The translations under genes were made by a program, and so were the position numbers. A DNA stretch of 64,000 nt, taken from assembly GCF_030272615.1 (NCBI RefSeq), contig NC_081406.1:476124900-476188899 (forward strand). Reading direction: 5' to 3'. Positions 42,372 through 54,948 of this stretch are shown one piece after another. Origin of the DNA: Cryptomeria japonica (taxonomy: Eukaryota > Streptophyta > Pinopsida > Cupressales > Cupressaceae). Below the pieces are notes generated by a model that saw only the letters and a program-made list of their open reading frames with translations, had not been told where the DNA came from and ran no database searches. Position 1 is the first letter of the stretch. Each line of letters starts with the position of its first letter.

Positions 42372-42439
42372 TGAGTTAATCTCCCGAACCTTCCTCAAGT
42401 GGTTAACCTTCCTCAGAGGAACTAGGCTCTGATACCAAT

Positions 42440-43366
42440 TGTTGGAATCAAGGATCACTAAGAGGGGGCTAAATCAGTAATCCACCGATTAGCAGATTTT
42501 CAAACTTAACTTTAAACCAATGAAAGCATACACATGAAACTAAAATGCAGAAACATAAAAAAAGCAACCACATAATCATAAAACTAGATTTTTACATGGA
42601 AACCCAAATGGGAAAAACCACGGTGGGATTTTAACCCACAATATTATTCTACTATGACTAGTAGCAAAACAATATTACAATATGGGGAATGCACAAGCAT
42701 TCGGGCTCACTGCCTAGAGCTCACTACTCAAATATAATAAGGGCTACAACCCCAGAAGGCTCACTGCCTTATTGATTAGTTACAATGATGAATTAAAGAA
42801 AAATGAACTCCAAAATAGAATCTACAATTCTTGGATGAGTTTTGGTTGAGTGCCAAATATAATGACTAGGTCACCTCTGTTGATATGCTCTGTTCTACCT
42901 TGTTCATTGTCTTAGTCAGCTACCAGATCAAGAATGCACACATGAAACTGCACCAAAATGGATTCTTGATCACCACTCACTCACATACAATCACACCACT
43001 CGCCATAAAGATCATTTACACCAAACTTATATACCGACAATCACAAAATAGATCATTTATCATGTCGGCTTGACCGGATCACCAAAAAAAATGTGGATCA
43101 CCAAAACAATAATAAAATGATGTTTCTATGTCATCTCAAACAACCCAAACATGATTCAAAGCACCACCATCACCAAAAAGATTCCAGACCCAAAACTACT
43201 ATGTTCTTCCTAAAACACTAGTTAATTAGCTACCAATTGACATTTGCTTCCTGTTAAGAAGAATTAAGGCTACTAGATCAAATCTCTATGAAGAGTTGCC
43301 ATCAGTGACAATCTTAAACCAATAATAAACCATCAGAAGCCACCGAACGAGTGTCAATTGCCAACA
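42440..43366 (-). repeat. Element C 5' LTR (unit 2)
   Basis: Copy of 18851-19777, identical by eye. Confidence 0.92.
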
Positions 43367-43371
43367 CATCC

Positions 43372-43597
43372 TTGATCTCATTTTCTGTAACATGACCATT
43401 CTGAGGAACATTGTAGGCATTCTTTGTAATCTTCCAATATCATCTCCAAAACACTTCAAGTGACACTCCATCTGGTCCTTCCATACAATGTAATTTCTTC
43501 CACCAAATCCCAGATTCTCTTTCATGAAAACATAGGTTTTCATCCCGGATTTCCTCAAGCGGTCAAGATTCTTCCAGAGGATCTATCTCTAATACCA
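43372..43597 (-). pseudogene. Element B gag N-terminus and primer binding site (unit 2)
   Basis: Copy of 19783-20008. In this unit it is separated from the rest of gag for good, because the remainder of element B was not duplicated. Confidence 0.8.
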
Positions 43598-43599
43598 AT

Positions 43600-44927
43600 T
43601 GTTGGCAACAACAATGAAGGAAAACTGAGAGGGGGGGTGAGCCAGTTTTCACCAGATCTCACAATTTAAGAACAACTTCATATTAGATCAATTGCAGCAA
43701 GAACAAAGATAAGCATAATGACAACAACACACATAACACCAATATTTTGACGTGGAAAGCCAAGTTAAGGGAAAAACCATGGTGGGAACCTACCCACAAT
43801 AAAATGATACTCTACAGTAGTATGTGAAAATATTACAATAGGGAATGCACATGCATTCAGGCACACTACCTAGAGCTCACTTCTCAAAAACAAGAAGTGC
43901 TACAACCCTGAGGAAGGCTCACTACCTTACAAAGATCAGACAACAATCTAGATTACATGAACTGAAAGAATAACATCATCTAATGCATGATGTCAGTTCT
44001 GGTAAGCATATTTGTCTACTCTACAACACTCTCTTCTCTACACTTCTCACCAAAAGATGAATTCATATGTTTACACATACACCACTCTCTGATAATAAAA
44101 AATAATGCCGATATCCAAATTACATGAATATGACACCTATTTATACAAATCGTCAACCTTGATTACAAGGTCGGCTCAATCCTTAAGACCTAATTACAAA
44201 ATTACATCACACGATACATAGATCAACCACCAAACCAATAGAATACCATGATAACATAGCATAGACCCAAATCGAATCCACAAACATGCAACACCACTAG
44301 AAATCTCACCAAGATCATCCACAACATGCTACACCACTGAAAATGTCGCACAACATGAAGAAAATCTCTGGACCCATAATATCTTCAATAATGTGCACAA
44401 TGATCAATGTGGACCAACAAAAAAAATAGGACATAATTAGGAAACACCAAAAACCATGTTAGAGCTATCTGCAATAGCTACACCAACACTTCTTAATCAA
44501 ATCTTCATCGATCAACACATTGATACTGAAGAACACTCAATAATAGCAACTGGGACTAGAAAGATAACTTGCAGAGTACCAAATCACAAACCATCTAAAT
44601 TGAAGATACACATGAACATCCCAATCACTCTCCCAAATTTGCAATTCAAGATATAATCATTCTGGAGCACAACAGATCAAATACTAGAACACTGCAATAT
44701 ATAACACTGAAAAACCAATCCTCGTACCAAGATCCATAACTCGATCAAATCACCACATAGCATCATGAAACCAACATTGAATCAACTAGAGAGACTTCAT
44801 TACTGAATTCACAAATCCTCAAATGATTTGTTTATACAGATTAACTCTTTGTAACATCGAAACATAGGAACATAGGAATGTTGACATCAATGACAATAAC
44901 ATATCCTAGTAGCAACAATATCCAACA
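43600..44927 (-). repeat. Element B 5' LTR (unit 2)
   Basis: Copy of 20011-21338, identical by eye. Confidence 0.9.
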
Positions 44928-46931
44928 AATAGAACTGTTGGAATATTATTGAAGGAAATCATGTAGAAGACTGATGAAGAAGTTGTAAAGCAGAAAAATT
45001 GACCCCTAGTCGTTCTCCCCTCCCCAACCCCAAGGAGAGAGAAGGGAGAGTCACTAGGGTTGATGGTTTTCACTTAGGAGAGACTTTAAATTCAAAAGAG
45101 GGGTTGAAACCCACAAGATCCAATCCCACGCAATGCAAGATTGGATTCTATATGAGTTTCAAGGGTTGTGATAGCAAGGATACCCTCTTTTGTAAAGAAT
45201 GTAGATAGAAAGATTGAACTAGGAATGCATGTAAAGTAGGAAAGATTTGCTTATAAATAGAGATAGGGATATGGGATGAAGCTGCAGACCTGGAATTAGC
45301 AATAAAATGTCGAGACGGTGCTGTTCTGCAAATTTGAGCGAAAGTTGACGGGACGATGGTGCCCGGCGTGCACACGGTCCTCCGAAAAATCCGTGAAATG
45401 AAGGTGGATCTGTTCATCTCTGCACAAGGATTCCAGATCTTCAATTACAGTCGTGTACTTGCAACCTACACATAGAAAAGAGAGGATGATTGGGGGGTTA
45501 GGGATGAGGGGTTTGCCTTTAGGTCAAACCCCGGTTTTGGAATTAACCAAGAAATGAGAATGCTGTAAATGTAAATGTTTGTAATGTAAACAAGTACTGA
45601 TACCTTGTTGTAAGAATGTTTGTATTCTTACATGCGAAGGTGTAATGTATGTAGTATGTTGTATGTTGTATGTGATCTCCTCTTCAATGGTTGAATCCTT
45701 GTCTTGAATGCAACACTTAGCCTTGAATGGAGACTTAGAATGCTCAATTGCTTGAAGGAAATGCTTGATGTTTGAATATCCCTTCCACGTCTTGTACACA
45801 TATGTCCTTCCTCCTCAAAATGGGAGAGGAAATGTAGTTTATATACTTGTGAATTAGGGTTGAAAGACTGATTTTCCTGACCTTAGGCCGACCAGGAAAT
45901 ACTATTTTCCAATTTGCAAACTTAAAGACCTGAAGCCCCAAAAGAGACCGGGCCCAAAATAGGGCCAGGGACCAGGGCGCTAGGCACCCTAGTCCTGAAG
46001 GACCAGGGCACTGGGCACCATGGTCCCACCTCCAGGGACAGCAGGGTGCAAGGAGGATCAGGCCAGGGTGCTAAAAAATGTAGTTTTTGATGTCATGAAC
46101 AAGTTTTGGGGTCTCCATTCAGGTTCGGTGTTGCATCGCCATCATGAAGACCTAAATGCGGTCGAAATTGCAAGTGTCACAATTTTAGGACGCTACATTT
46201 AGCCCCCACTTTAGCGGGAGTATAAGCGTACGCTCATACTTCCGGTAAAGTACAAGGAAACAACATTGAAAAACTTTCACCACGTCAAGGAGGCAAGATA
46301 CACCAAGCCCCCAGTGGACTAAGGATCTTATGACTTTGATTGACAAAGTAAAAGGGAAGATCATGAGGGAGAACCATGACTGTCAGTAGTAAGGTTCCCT
46401 CACTATGAGTCATGCAAGAAAGATATCAAAAATTTTCAAGGCAAAGCTAAATTTGTCAAGAAATTTTCAAGTATCTTGAAAAGATATGAATAGGATGTAT
46501 GCCCCCCTACGTTAAAGTGATCGCACACGCCTCATCAGGGGTGATTTCTTTAAGGTAGTGATACAAAATGAGAAAGGAGCACGTTATCACAAGGATTTAG
46601 CCCCCAAGTGTGAGATAAGCCCAAGGATAATAGACACAAAACACAAAGCACGAGGTGACTTCGCTTTCCTCAGGGTCAATATGCTGTATGATAATTCATG
46701 TATATCATATGTATGTATGCATAATTGTTCTTCATTCCCCAATCAAGGAAGGTCACCTAGAAGAAGGGAACACATGTGTCTTTTGAGTCAACATGAGAGA
46801 GACCAAAAGAGATCTCAATGTTTTGCATCGTCCTCAAGTAGACAACACTAAGGACAACAAATAGAAGAATGAGAATAACACATAGAAGAAGTAACAAAAG
46901 AGAGGAGGAGAGAATCTGCTATGCTAATGAA

Positions 46932-48488
46932 CTAGTCTAGCACGTCATCTACCCCCCGATCTTGCTGATCAATGTTTCGGGAAGGTAGGGAACACGCTAG
47001 AGGAGGAACATCCAACACAGCAGATGGAGCTATCACAAGATCCAAACAAGGGCTATGTTCATGTTCCAAGACACGTTGTTCTTGTCTAGGAGCTAGGATA
47101 AGTGCTTTAGAAAATTCGTTAGATAAATGGTTATCAACATCAACATATTCATATTCACTATCAGAATGAATAGGAGTAACATTTTCATCATGAATAACAT
47201 TTTCATCTATATCATCATCAAGATTTATAAAAATAGGATCTTTAACTCGCACAGGATCAAGACCATCAATCATCTTATGTTTAGGAGATTTTGGCTCAAT
47301 CGTCGGCTGAGGAGAAAATGGAATAATATTAGTTGAAGGTGTTTTTGGGGATTGCAAAATTTGAGAAGCAGCTGCCTGAGCTCTAAGACGACACTTTCGT
47401 CGGCGTTCACGTGCAGAACGATTCTGTCTAGTCTTAGTAGGGAGTTGAGAAGATTGAGGAGGAGGAATGTTCTCATCCTTATCACTTGGGTGTTTAGGTT
47501 GTGGTCTCTTAGGTTGAATAATAGGAGAAGAGGAAGGTCTCTTCTCTCCATAAGAGGAAGGAGGAGGAACTACTCCATATAAGGGAGGAATATTTGGTTT
47601 AGGAAGGAGACCAAGTCCATCATGACAAGGAGGGATAGGTCTACTTTTAGGAAGTTTATTAATCATAAGCATAGTCACATCCATAGGGATGGGTTGGGAA
47701 TCTTCTTGAGGAAAGACATTAGTTTTATCTTTCAAAGGAAGAACTTCCTTCTCAAGAACGATAGGAATGTCAAGTTTGGGTGTTCTAGGTTCGCTTAGAG
47801 ATAGGATCATATCTTTTTTCCACTTTTGATAAGATTTGAAAAGATGATCACTTCGCGGAGGAAGAGATTGGAATTGTTTAGGCCAAAAGTAATCAACAGG
47901 AATGCTAGAAGTTCTTTCAGCTGGTTTAAAGAGACTATGATTGACAGTAACAACTTCACCATTATGGGGAAATTTCAAACACTTGTGAATAGGAGAAGCA
48001 ATAGCTTTCATGGAAGATAGCCAAGGATAGCCTAGCTTCACACAAAATTGTTTGGATGATGGAATAATAGCAAAGTCCACGTCAAGGGATTTGTTATGGA
48101 CCTCAATAGGTAATGTAATAGAACCAATTGCAGGAGAAGAAAATGCATCAAATAGTTTCACAACCACATTTGTTTCATCATAGATCACTTGATTCAATTG
48201 CAAAGTAAAAAGAAATTCTTCAGTAATGATATTAACCATACAAGAAGGATCAATAAGCACTCCACGACAAGGTGTATTCTTGACTTTTACAACTATATAT
48301 AAAGGACCATCAGGTGCCCTGATAGTTTCACTAGAATCAAAGGTGATGGAAAGTTCTTTAGGGATTTTCTGCTGCTCTACAAAGTTAATCACATTCGGAG
48401 TCATGGACATAAGATCATCAGGTGAGACAGAGGAATCAGTAGTATCAATCGCATTAGAGGTATGAGAAGGCAATGGATCAGTAAAAAT
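46932..48488 (-). CDS. Element D protease ORF (unit 2)
   Basis: Copy of 23343-24899, open throughout. One replacement: Arg instead of His in the basic NRSARERRRK stretch (base 47419), plus a change at 48081. Confidence 0.65.
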   Translation of the reverse strand: MFTDPLPSHTSNAIDTTDSSVSPDDLMSMTPNVINFVEQQKIPKELSITFDSSETIRAPDGPLYIVVKVKNTPCRGVLIDPSCMVNIITEEFLFTLQLNQVIYDETNVVVKLFDAFSSPAIGSITLPIEVHNKSLDVDFAIIPSSKQFCVKLGYPWLSSMKAIASPIHKCLKFPHNGEVVTVNHSLFKPAERTSSIPVDYFWPKQFQSLPPRSDHLFKSYQKWKKDMILSLSEPRTPKLDIPIVLEKEVLPLKDKTNVFPQEDSQPIPMDVTMLMINKLPKSRPIPPCHDGLGLLPKPNIPPLYGVVPPPSSYGEKRPSSSPIIQPKRPQPKHPSDKDENIPPPQSSQLPTKTRQNRSARERRRKCRLRAQAAASQILQSPKTPSTNIIPFSPQPTIEPKSPKHKMIDGLDPVRVKDPIFINLDDDIDENVIHDENVTPIHSDSEYEYVDVDNHLSNEFSKALILAPRQEQRVLEHEHSPCLDLVIAPSAVLDVPPLACSLPSRNIDQQDRGVDDVLD

Positions 48489-50285
48489 CTAAAGATTTTG
48501 GTTAGGAGGAGCTACAGATGTGTTGCCTTTATCATTCACTCCAGAAACAGAAATAGTATTATTATCAATCAAATCTTGAATTTTACCCTTTAAAGCAAAA
48601 CATTTTTCAGTATCATGCCCAGGATGATGATGAAATTGACAAAAAGATTTGTTATCAAAATAGGGTGAATTAATCTTTGCAGGATCTATTTGCCTTATAG
48701 GAGGGAGAGTAAGCACATTTTGTTCCAATAACTTATTCATAATACTATGCAATGATTCATTCAAAGGAGTGAACTTTCTTTCTTTCTTGAAAAATTTAGA
48801 AATAGGAGGCACACCTGATGCCGCATTCACATTGTTGTTGATGATGTTTTCATTGAATTTAACGGACTCTCTGTTCGGTTTAAACTTCCCAAATGGTTGT
48901 TGACTACTATCACCCTTATCACTCGGAGCCATAGGATGTGATTGTTCCATTTGACTCACAGTCAGTTGATAATTGTGAAGAGTTGCGCACAACTGTTGGA
49001 AAGAAGTAAACTCAGAAAACAAGAGTTTTTCTCTAATGTCTTTTTGTAAATTAGAAATAAAGATTCTTTGAATGTCATTGTCAGGCACTGGAAAAGAAAT
49101 TTGAGCATACAAATGCTTATATCTACCAATGAAATCAGTCACTTTTTCTTTAACACCTTGTTTACAATGCATTAAATCAATCAAAGTAACTTTAGGACTT
49201 ATATTGTTTTGAAATTGTTGAATAAAAGCATTTGCAAGTTGTTTGAAAGAAGTAATAGAATAGGAAGGCAATGAGCAATACCATTGTAGGGCTTTATCTC
49301 TTAATGTTCTAGTAAACAGTTTTGCAAGCAACCTTTGGTCATAAGCAAAATCAGTACATATTGTTTGAAAGGTCTTAACATGTGTTAGAGGATCACCCTT
49401 ACCATTATAAAGCTCCAAATGCGGAATTTCAACATGTTTAGGGGGAATAGCTCGAACAATGTCAAGAGAAAGTGGGCTCGCAACATCAAATGTGGGCACA
49501 CTAAACTTAGATTGATTCATAGAGGCAATTTGTTGCTGTAAGGAAGAGACAGTTTGTGCAAGATTGTTAATGGTCGCTTCAGTCGAAGAGTTTATATTAG
49601 ACGTGTTAGATTGTGATGGAGGTGTTATGTTATTGAAAGAAGGTAGAGAGTAAGGTGGTGGGACACTATGATAGTTAGTCATAGGAGATGATTGGACAGG
49701 AGGAACACTACAAGGAGGAATGGAATGATTAAACGAATTGCCCCCTTGAGTCATGTTCATTTGTGGTGATATAATAGGGACACTCATTGAAGGAATGAAT
49801 GAAGAAGTCGGATTGAATGAAGGAAGAGGGTTGATTGAAGAAGAAGGATTGCCCCCATGATTAGTGATCATAGGAGGAATGTCTTGTATTGAAGTAGTCA
49901 TTATGTTTGATGTAAAAGTAGGTATATTAGCAATAGGAGTCGTCAAAGGAATAGAATGATTAACTTGAGTAGGAGGTTGTGTATAACCTAAGGTTTCGGC
50001 ACAACTCTTCATAGGAATCACATTCGAATCCACAATGTGTGCAATACCACGCAAAATATCAATTCCATTCTTATCACTTTGAACCATACATTTTAGACCC
50101 TCAATTAAAGGAAGAGCTTGACTATCGGGGTATTCTTGAGACATCCATTGTCGAAAATCATCAAATTGGTTATCCAATTTTGAAAGTTGTTCTACAGAAA
50201 CCTCATGGAGAGCTTCTTCATCATTAAGAGGATTAGAGGAATTACCCATATCCTCGTTAAAAAGGCCATTCAAATTAGGTTCCAT
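48489..50285 (-). CDS. gag: Element D gag (unit 2)
   Basis: Copy of 24900-26696, 598 codons, ending in the same UAG. One replacement, Ala instead of Val, near residue 96 (base 49999). Confidence 0.85.
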   Translation of the reverse strand: MEPNLNGLFNEDMGNSSNPLNDEEALHEVSVEQLSKLDNQFDDFRQWMSQEYPDSQALPLIEGLKCMVQSDKNGIDILRGIAHIVDSNVIPMKSCAETLGYTQPPTQVNHSIPLTTPIANIPTFTSNIMTTSIQDIPPMITNHGGNPSSSINPLPSFNPTSSFIPSMSVPIISPQMNMTQGGNSFNHSIPPCSVPPVQSSPMTNYHSVPPPYSLPSFNNITPPSQSNTSNINSSTEATINNLAQTVSSLQQQIASMNQSKFSVPTFDVASPLSLDIVRAIPPKHVEIPHLELYNGKGDPLTHVKTFQTICTDFAYDQRLLAKLFTRTLRDKALQWYCSLPSYSITSFKQLANAFIQQFQNNISPKVTLIDLMHCKQGVKEKVTDFIGRYKHLYAQISFPVPDNDIQRIFISNLQKDIREKLLFSEFTSFQQLCATLHNYQLTVSQMEQSHPMAPSDKGDSSQQPFGKFKPNRESVKFNENIINNNVNAASGVPPISKFFKKERKFTPLNESLHSIMNKLLEQNVLTLPPIRQIDPAKINSPYFDNKSFCQFHHHPGHDTEKCFALKGKIQDLIDNNTISVSGVNDKGNTSVAPPNQNL

Positions 50286-50657
50286 TCCTCGGTAATTACA
50301 CCTTGGAAAGACTTAATTCTAAGGCTTCGTCTAACGGGAATAGTATAAGTAGGACTTATTGTTGTAAAACTCATGCACTAAAGAAAGAGAGAAGATTTTG
50401 AATTTTAGAGGTAGCAAATTTGAATAAAATCAGCCAATCTCCTAGATTTAAGCTGTTAAATACAATCAGGACAATCTCCTGAAATTTCGGAAAAAATGTC
50501 CGGGACCGTGGCGCTCGGGGTGCACACAGTCCTCGCAACTTTTTTTGAAATTTTCAGGGATGAAAGTTATGATGATTTTAAAGCTAATCTAAAAAAATTG
50601 AGTGATTTTATGATCTGTAGATAGGCCAAATTAAAGTTGCAATCTCAAAATTGAACC

Positions 50658-51389
50658 CTACCAAGATTGTTGAAAAATGTAAAATTTGAATTTTGAAAAA
50701 GAGAGGGAAACTGAAATTTTGAATTTTATGATTTTAGAGGGAATGCCAAAAGCAATGCAAGTTTTGAAATTTAAAAGTTGAATCGATTTCATGCAAAATT
50801 CGAATTTTAAAGTGGAAATCAAAGATGTTGCAATTAAACACTTAATTTCAAAAGTCACAAACTGCAAAAAATTGAATAAAACACTGAAATTTCGAATGAA
50901 TGTCAACACACTTTTCAGATTTAGGACTGTAAGAAACACAATTTTGATATGAATTTCAATTTCAACAATTTTTGAATGATTAGAAGCCTCAATCCAAGCA
51001 ATCGCTAGACCAACTTTGACTTTAATTTTGAAAGTGTTAAAATTGATAAAATCAGCCAAAATTCTGGATTTTAGCAGAAAAATACAGTAAGATCTAGCTC
51101 CCGAAATTTTGGAAAAAATGTCGAGGACGATGGCGCTCGGGGTGCACACGGTCCTCGCAACTTTTTTCCAAATTTTTAGGGATGAAAGATATTGTGATTT
51201 TATTGCGGAATCCAAAGTTACAGCCGATTTGGAGGTGTTTTGATTAGTGAAATTATCAGTCAAAGGTTGAATCAAGAAGGTCTTAAAAATTAGGGTTTTG
51301 ACATTTAACCACTTAATTTTCAGAATTAAAGCACAAATATGAATTGACAATTTGCAATAGAAGGGTAGATCTGAAACAAGCATTAACAA
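50658..51389 (-). CDS. Possible upstream ORF of element D (unit 2)
   Basis: Copy of 27069-27800, open, with Thr instead of Asn at one residue (base 51151). That base also completes the seven-base stem of the leader hairpin at 51122-51157. Confidence 0.35.
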   Translation of the reverse strand: MLMLVSDLPFYCKLSIHICALILKIKWLNVKTLIFKTFLIQPLTDNFTNQNTSKSAVTLDSAIKSQYLSSLKIWKKVARTVCTPSAIVLDIFSKISGARSYCIFLLKSRILADFINFNTFKIKVKVGLAIAWIEASNHSKIVEIEIHIKIVFLTVLNLKSVLTFIRNFSVLFNFLQFVTFEIKCLIATSLISTLKFEFCMKSIQLLNFKTCIAFGIPSKIIKFKISVSLSFSKFKFYIFQQSW

Positions 51390-53477
51390 TTAGATGTTTC
51401 ACAAGTTTAATTACTAAAAAGAAAATTTTAGGGTTTTTTATGCAATCAACCTCTAAAATTTGCAAAAGATCAAACATGGAAATATAATTAGGAAAGCAAA
51501 ATTTTCAGATCTAACCATGAATAATCAGAATGAGGATGTTCACGTCGGGTTCACCAAAATGTAAAGCAAAAAAATCGAACCCTAGTTGTTCTCCCCTCCC
51601 CAACTCCAAGGAGAGAGAAGGGAGAGTCACTAGGGTTGATGGTTTTCACTTAGGGGAGACTTTACATTCAAAAGAGGGGTTGAAACCCACAAGATCCAAT
51701 CCCACATAATGCAAGATTGGATTCTATATGCGTTTCAAGGGGTAAGATAGCAAGGATACCCTCTTTTGTAAAGAAATGTGGAAAGAATGATTGAACTAGG
51801 AATGCATGTAAAGTAGGAAAGATTCGCTTATAAACAGAGATAGGGATATGGGATGAAGCTGCAGACCTGGAATTAGCAATAAAATGTCGAGATGGTGCTG
51901 TTCTGCAAATTTGAGCGAAAGTTGACGGGACGATGGCGCCCGACGTGCACACGGTCCTCCGAAAAATCCACGAAACGAAGGTGGATCTGTTCGTCTCTGC
52001 ACAAGGATTCCAGATCTTCAATTACAGCCGCATACCTGCAACCTACACATAGAAAAGAGAGGACGATTGGGGGGTTAGGGATGAGGGGTTTGCCTTTAGG
52101 TCAAACCCCGGTTTTGGAATTAACCAAGAAATGAGAATGCTGTAAATGTAAATGTTTGTAATGTAAACAAGTACTGATACCTTGTTGTAAGAATGTTTGT
52201 ATTCTTACATGCGAAGGTGTAATGTATGTAGTATGTTGTATGTTGTATGTGATCTCCTCTTCAATGGTTGAATCCTTGTCTTGAATGCAACACTTAGCCT
52301 TGAATGGAGACTTAGAATGCTCAATTGCTTGAAGGAAATGCTTGAATGCTTGAATGCTTGAATGTTTGAATATCGCTTCCACGTCTTGTACACATATGTC
52401 CTTCCTCCTCAAAATGGGAGAGGAAATGTAGTTTATACACTTGTCAATTAGGGTTGAAAGACTGATTTTCCTGACCTTAGGCCGACCAGGAAATACTATT
52501 TTCCAATTTGCAAACTTAAAGACCCGAAGCCCCAAAAGAGACCGGGCCCAAAATAGGGCCAGGGACTAGGGCGTTGGGCACCATGGTCCTGGGGGACCAG
52601 GGTGCTGGGCGCCCTAGTCCTAAAGGACCAAGGCACTGGGCGCCATGGTCCCACCTCCAGGGACAGCAGGGTGCAAGGAGGATCAGGCCAGGGTGCTGAA
52701 AAATGCAGTTTTTGATGTCATGAACAAGTTTCGGGGTCTCCATTCAGGTTCGGTGTTGCGTCGCCATCGTGAAGACCCAAATGCGGTTGAAATTGCAAGT
52801 TTCACAATTTTAGGACGCTACAGAAGTATTCTGTGGAAAATTATTCTTAAGGATGACTTGATTCATATACCAGTAACATATATATATATATATATATATA
52901 TATGATCTAATCTAGTAGTGGAATGTTGAGTGGATGATGTGTGGAAGTGCAAGTAAGAGTGAGAGTTTGTGTATTGAAGGAGAAATGCATAATTGGTGCA
53001 ATGATGAATGGATAAGGAAAATTGAGTTAGAATTGCATAAATTCTTGGCAAGGTCTACTTCAAGCAATTGTTTGGATGTCCAAGCTTATTAGGAATTGAT
53101 CCCATGCATGTGTAGATATAATTTTCTTAGTTTATTTTTGTCTCTATTTCTTGGAAATGAGCCCTCTAGTAGTAAGTCATTATATTTCAAGTAGTGAGCC
53201 CTCTAGGCAATGAGCCTTGTAATCTTCATATAACTAGTTATATTTTCCTAAGAGTTAACTCTCTTGGTGGTTTTTCCTATTTTGGTTTTTCACGTATAAA
53301 AATTTGATGTCTCTTATGGTTGTGCATTTCTTTCATTTCAATTATTTTGCATGCATTTCATTTGGGTTTGGGTTGAAGTTAATTGATAACAAGTTAAGTT
53401 TTAGAAGTTCATTTTTAAAGTTTCTAAAGGGGAATACTGATTCATCTCCCCCTCTCAGTATTTTGGTCTATTCAACA

Positions 53478-53904
53478 TAATCAAATTAATGTTTGGTAAT
53501 GGGAAGTCATCCTTGGGACAAGCCTTGTTTATGTCTCTGAAATTGTTACATATCTTGATGTTATCATCTGGTTTGCCAATAGTACAAGATTGGAAATCTA
53601 TTTGGGGTAGTCATCTAGTCTAATGAAGCCAACATCCAATAATTTTTCAAGTTCAACTATCACTAATAATGTTGCATGTAGATGCATCTTTTGCAATTTA
53701 TATTTAACTAGTTTATTTCCTGGAGTAACTATCAAATGATACATTACCAAGTCATAATCTAATCCAGGTATATCCACATAAGACCATGCAAAATTTATCT
53801 ATCTCTCTTTGAAAAACCTTATGACCTTTGGTCGTTCAATTTTTGTCAATGATTGAGCAAGTAAAATTTTGTGTGGTACTTTTTCAATCCCAATGTTTGT
53901 TTTT
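53478..53904 (-). pseudogene. Gypsy RT relic (unit 2)
   Basis: Copy of 29891-30317. Confidence 0.82.
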
Positions 53905-54486
53905 TGTTGGCAACAATGCAACAAACTGAGAGGGGGGGGGGGGGGTAAATCAGTTTTATCACAAATTCTACAAACTCAAACTTAAATTCTGATTTGATAA
54001 TTAATAATGAAAGCACAAATACACACCACATCAATAACACACATAATGCCAAGATTTTTGACATGGAAAACCTGGTTAAGGGAAAAACCATGGTGGGAAC
54101 CTACCCACAATAAGATAATACCCTATTAGGAGTAAGTGAAATGCTACAATGGGGAATGCATGTGCATTCAGGCACACTACCTAGAGCTCACTTCTCAAAT
54201 CACAAAACAAGAAGGGCTACAACCCTTGGGAAGGCTCACTGCCTTACAAAAACATTCAGATTACATCCGGAGACTCATGAACTGATGAAATATCATCTCC
54301 ATATGCTTGGTTATAGTTCTGGTTAATCACATAACACAATCTCTACTCTTTCGCACTACTTCACACTTTTTCACACTTCTCTTTTGCTATTGAAAGATCA
54401 AATCATTGTTTGCACATGCAGATACATCTCCCAAATGAATATTATATATATTTATACAAATCAACACTAGCACAAAAACAACAATA
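53905..54486 (-). mobile_element. LTR J (unit 2)
   Basis: Copy of 30318-30898 with one more G in the loop run (53932-53945). Confidence 0.65.
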
Positions 54487-54611
54487 TATGACTAAATAAA
54501 CTACCAAAAATTGTAGATAAATGACTAAATTTGATCACATGACCACTGGTAGTTTATTGCTAGTCATAAATCAATTTGGTCACGTGACCACTGGTTGTTT
54601 TGATTGATAAA

Positions 54612-54875
54612 TTTGGTCATAGATTTGGTCATTGACTTGGTCATTCATTTAGTCATATATTTAGTCACTAATTTAATCATCGATTGTTGTTATCTGGTCA
54701 ATATTTATTTAGTCATTGATTTAGTCATTGATTTGGTCATTGATTTAGTCGTTAATTTAATCATTGATTGTTGTTAATTGGTCATTTATTTAGTCATTAA
54801 TTATTGTCAATTGGTAGTATATTTAGTCACTTTAATCATTACTTTTCTGACAACTGGTCATATATTTAGTCATAT
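54612..54875. repeat. 12-bp minisatellite (unit 2)
   Basis: Copy of 31024-31287 with no length change, unlike the pure AT and G runs. Confidence 0.85.
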
Positions 54876-54876
54876 T

Positions 54877-54948
54877 AGGGTACGATGGAATCGAACCACC
54901 ATCCTCCTGCTTGTAAAGCAGGTGCTCTTCCATTTGAGATAGCAACCT
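54877..54948 (-). tRNA. tRNA-Val(UAC)-like sequence (unit 2)
   Basis: Identical to 31289-31360. Confidence 0.6.

Larger units (their letters stand above)
41164..42439 (-). mobile_element. Element C internal fragment (unit 2)
   Basis: Copy of 17575-18850. It starts abruptly at the duplication junction, so this copy of element C has neither 3' LTR nor polypurine tract. No base difference to unit 1 seen. Confidence 0.93.
44984..52822 (-). mobile_element. Element D, gag-protease Gypsy element (unit 2)
   Basis: Copy of 21395-29233 with the same target duplication GAAGT (44979-44983 and 52823-52827). Nine of the roughly 14 substitutions between the units lie in it. LTRs are 44984-46197 and 51560-52822; the polypurine tract starts at 46198; the primer binding site is 51541-51556. 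Confidence 0.9.
44936..53477 (+). mobile_element. LTR E split by element D (unit 2)
   Basis: Copy of 21347-29890, with one AT dinucleotide fewer at 52878-52903 and a G to A change before it. Confidence 0.7.
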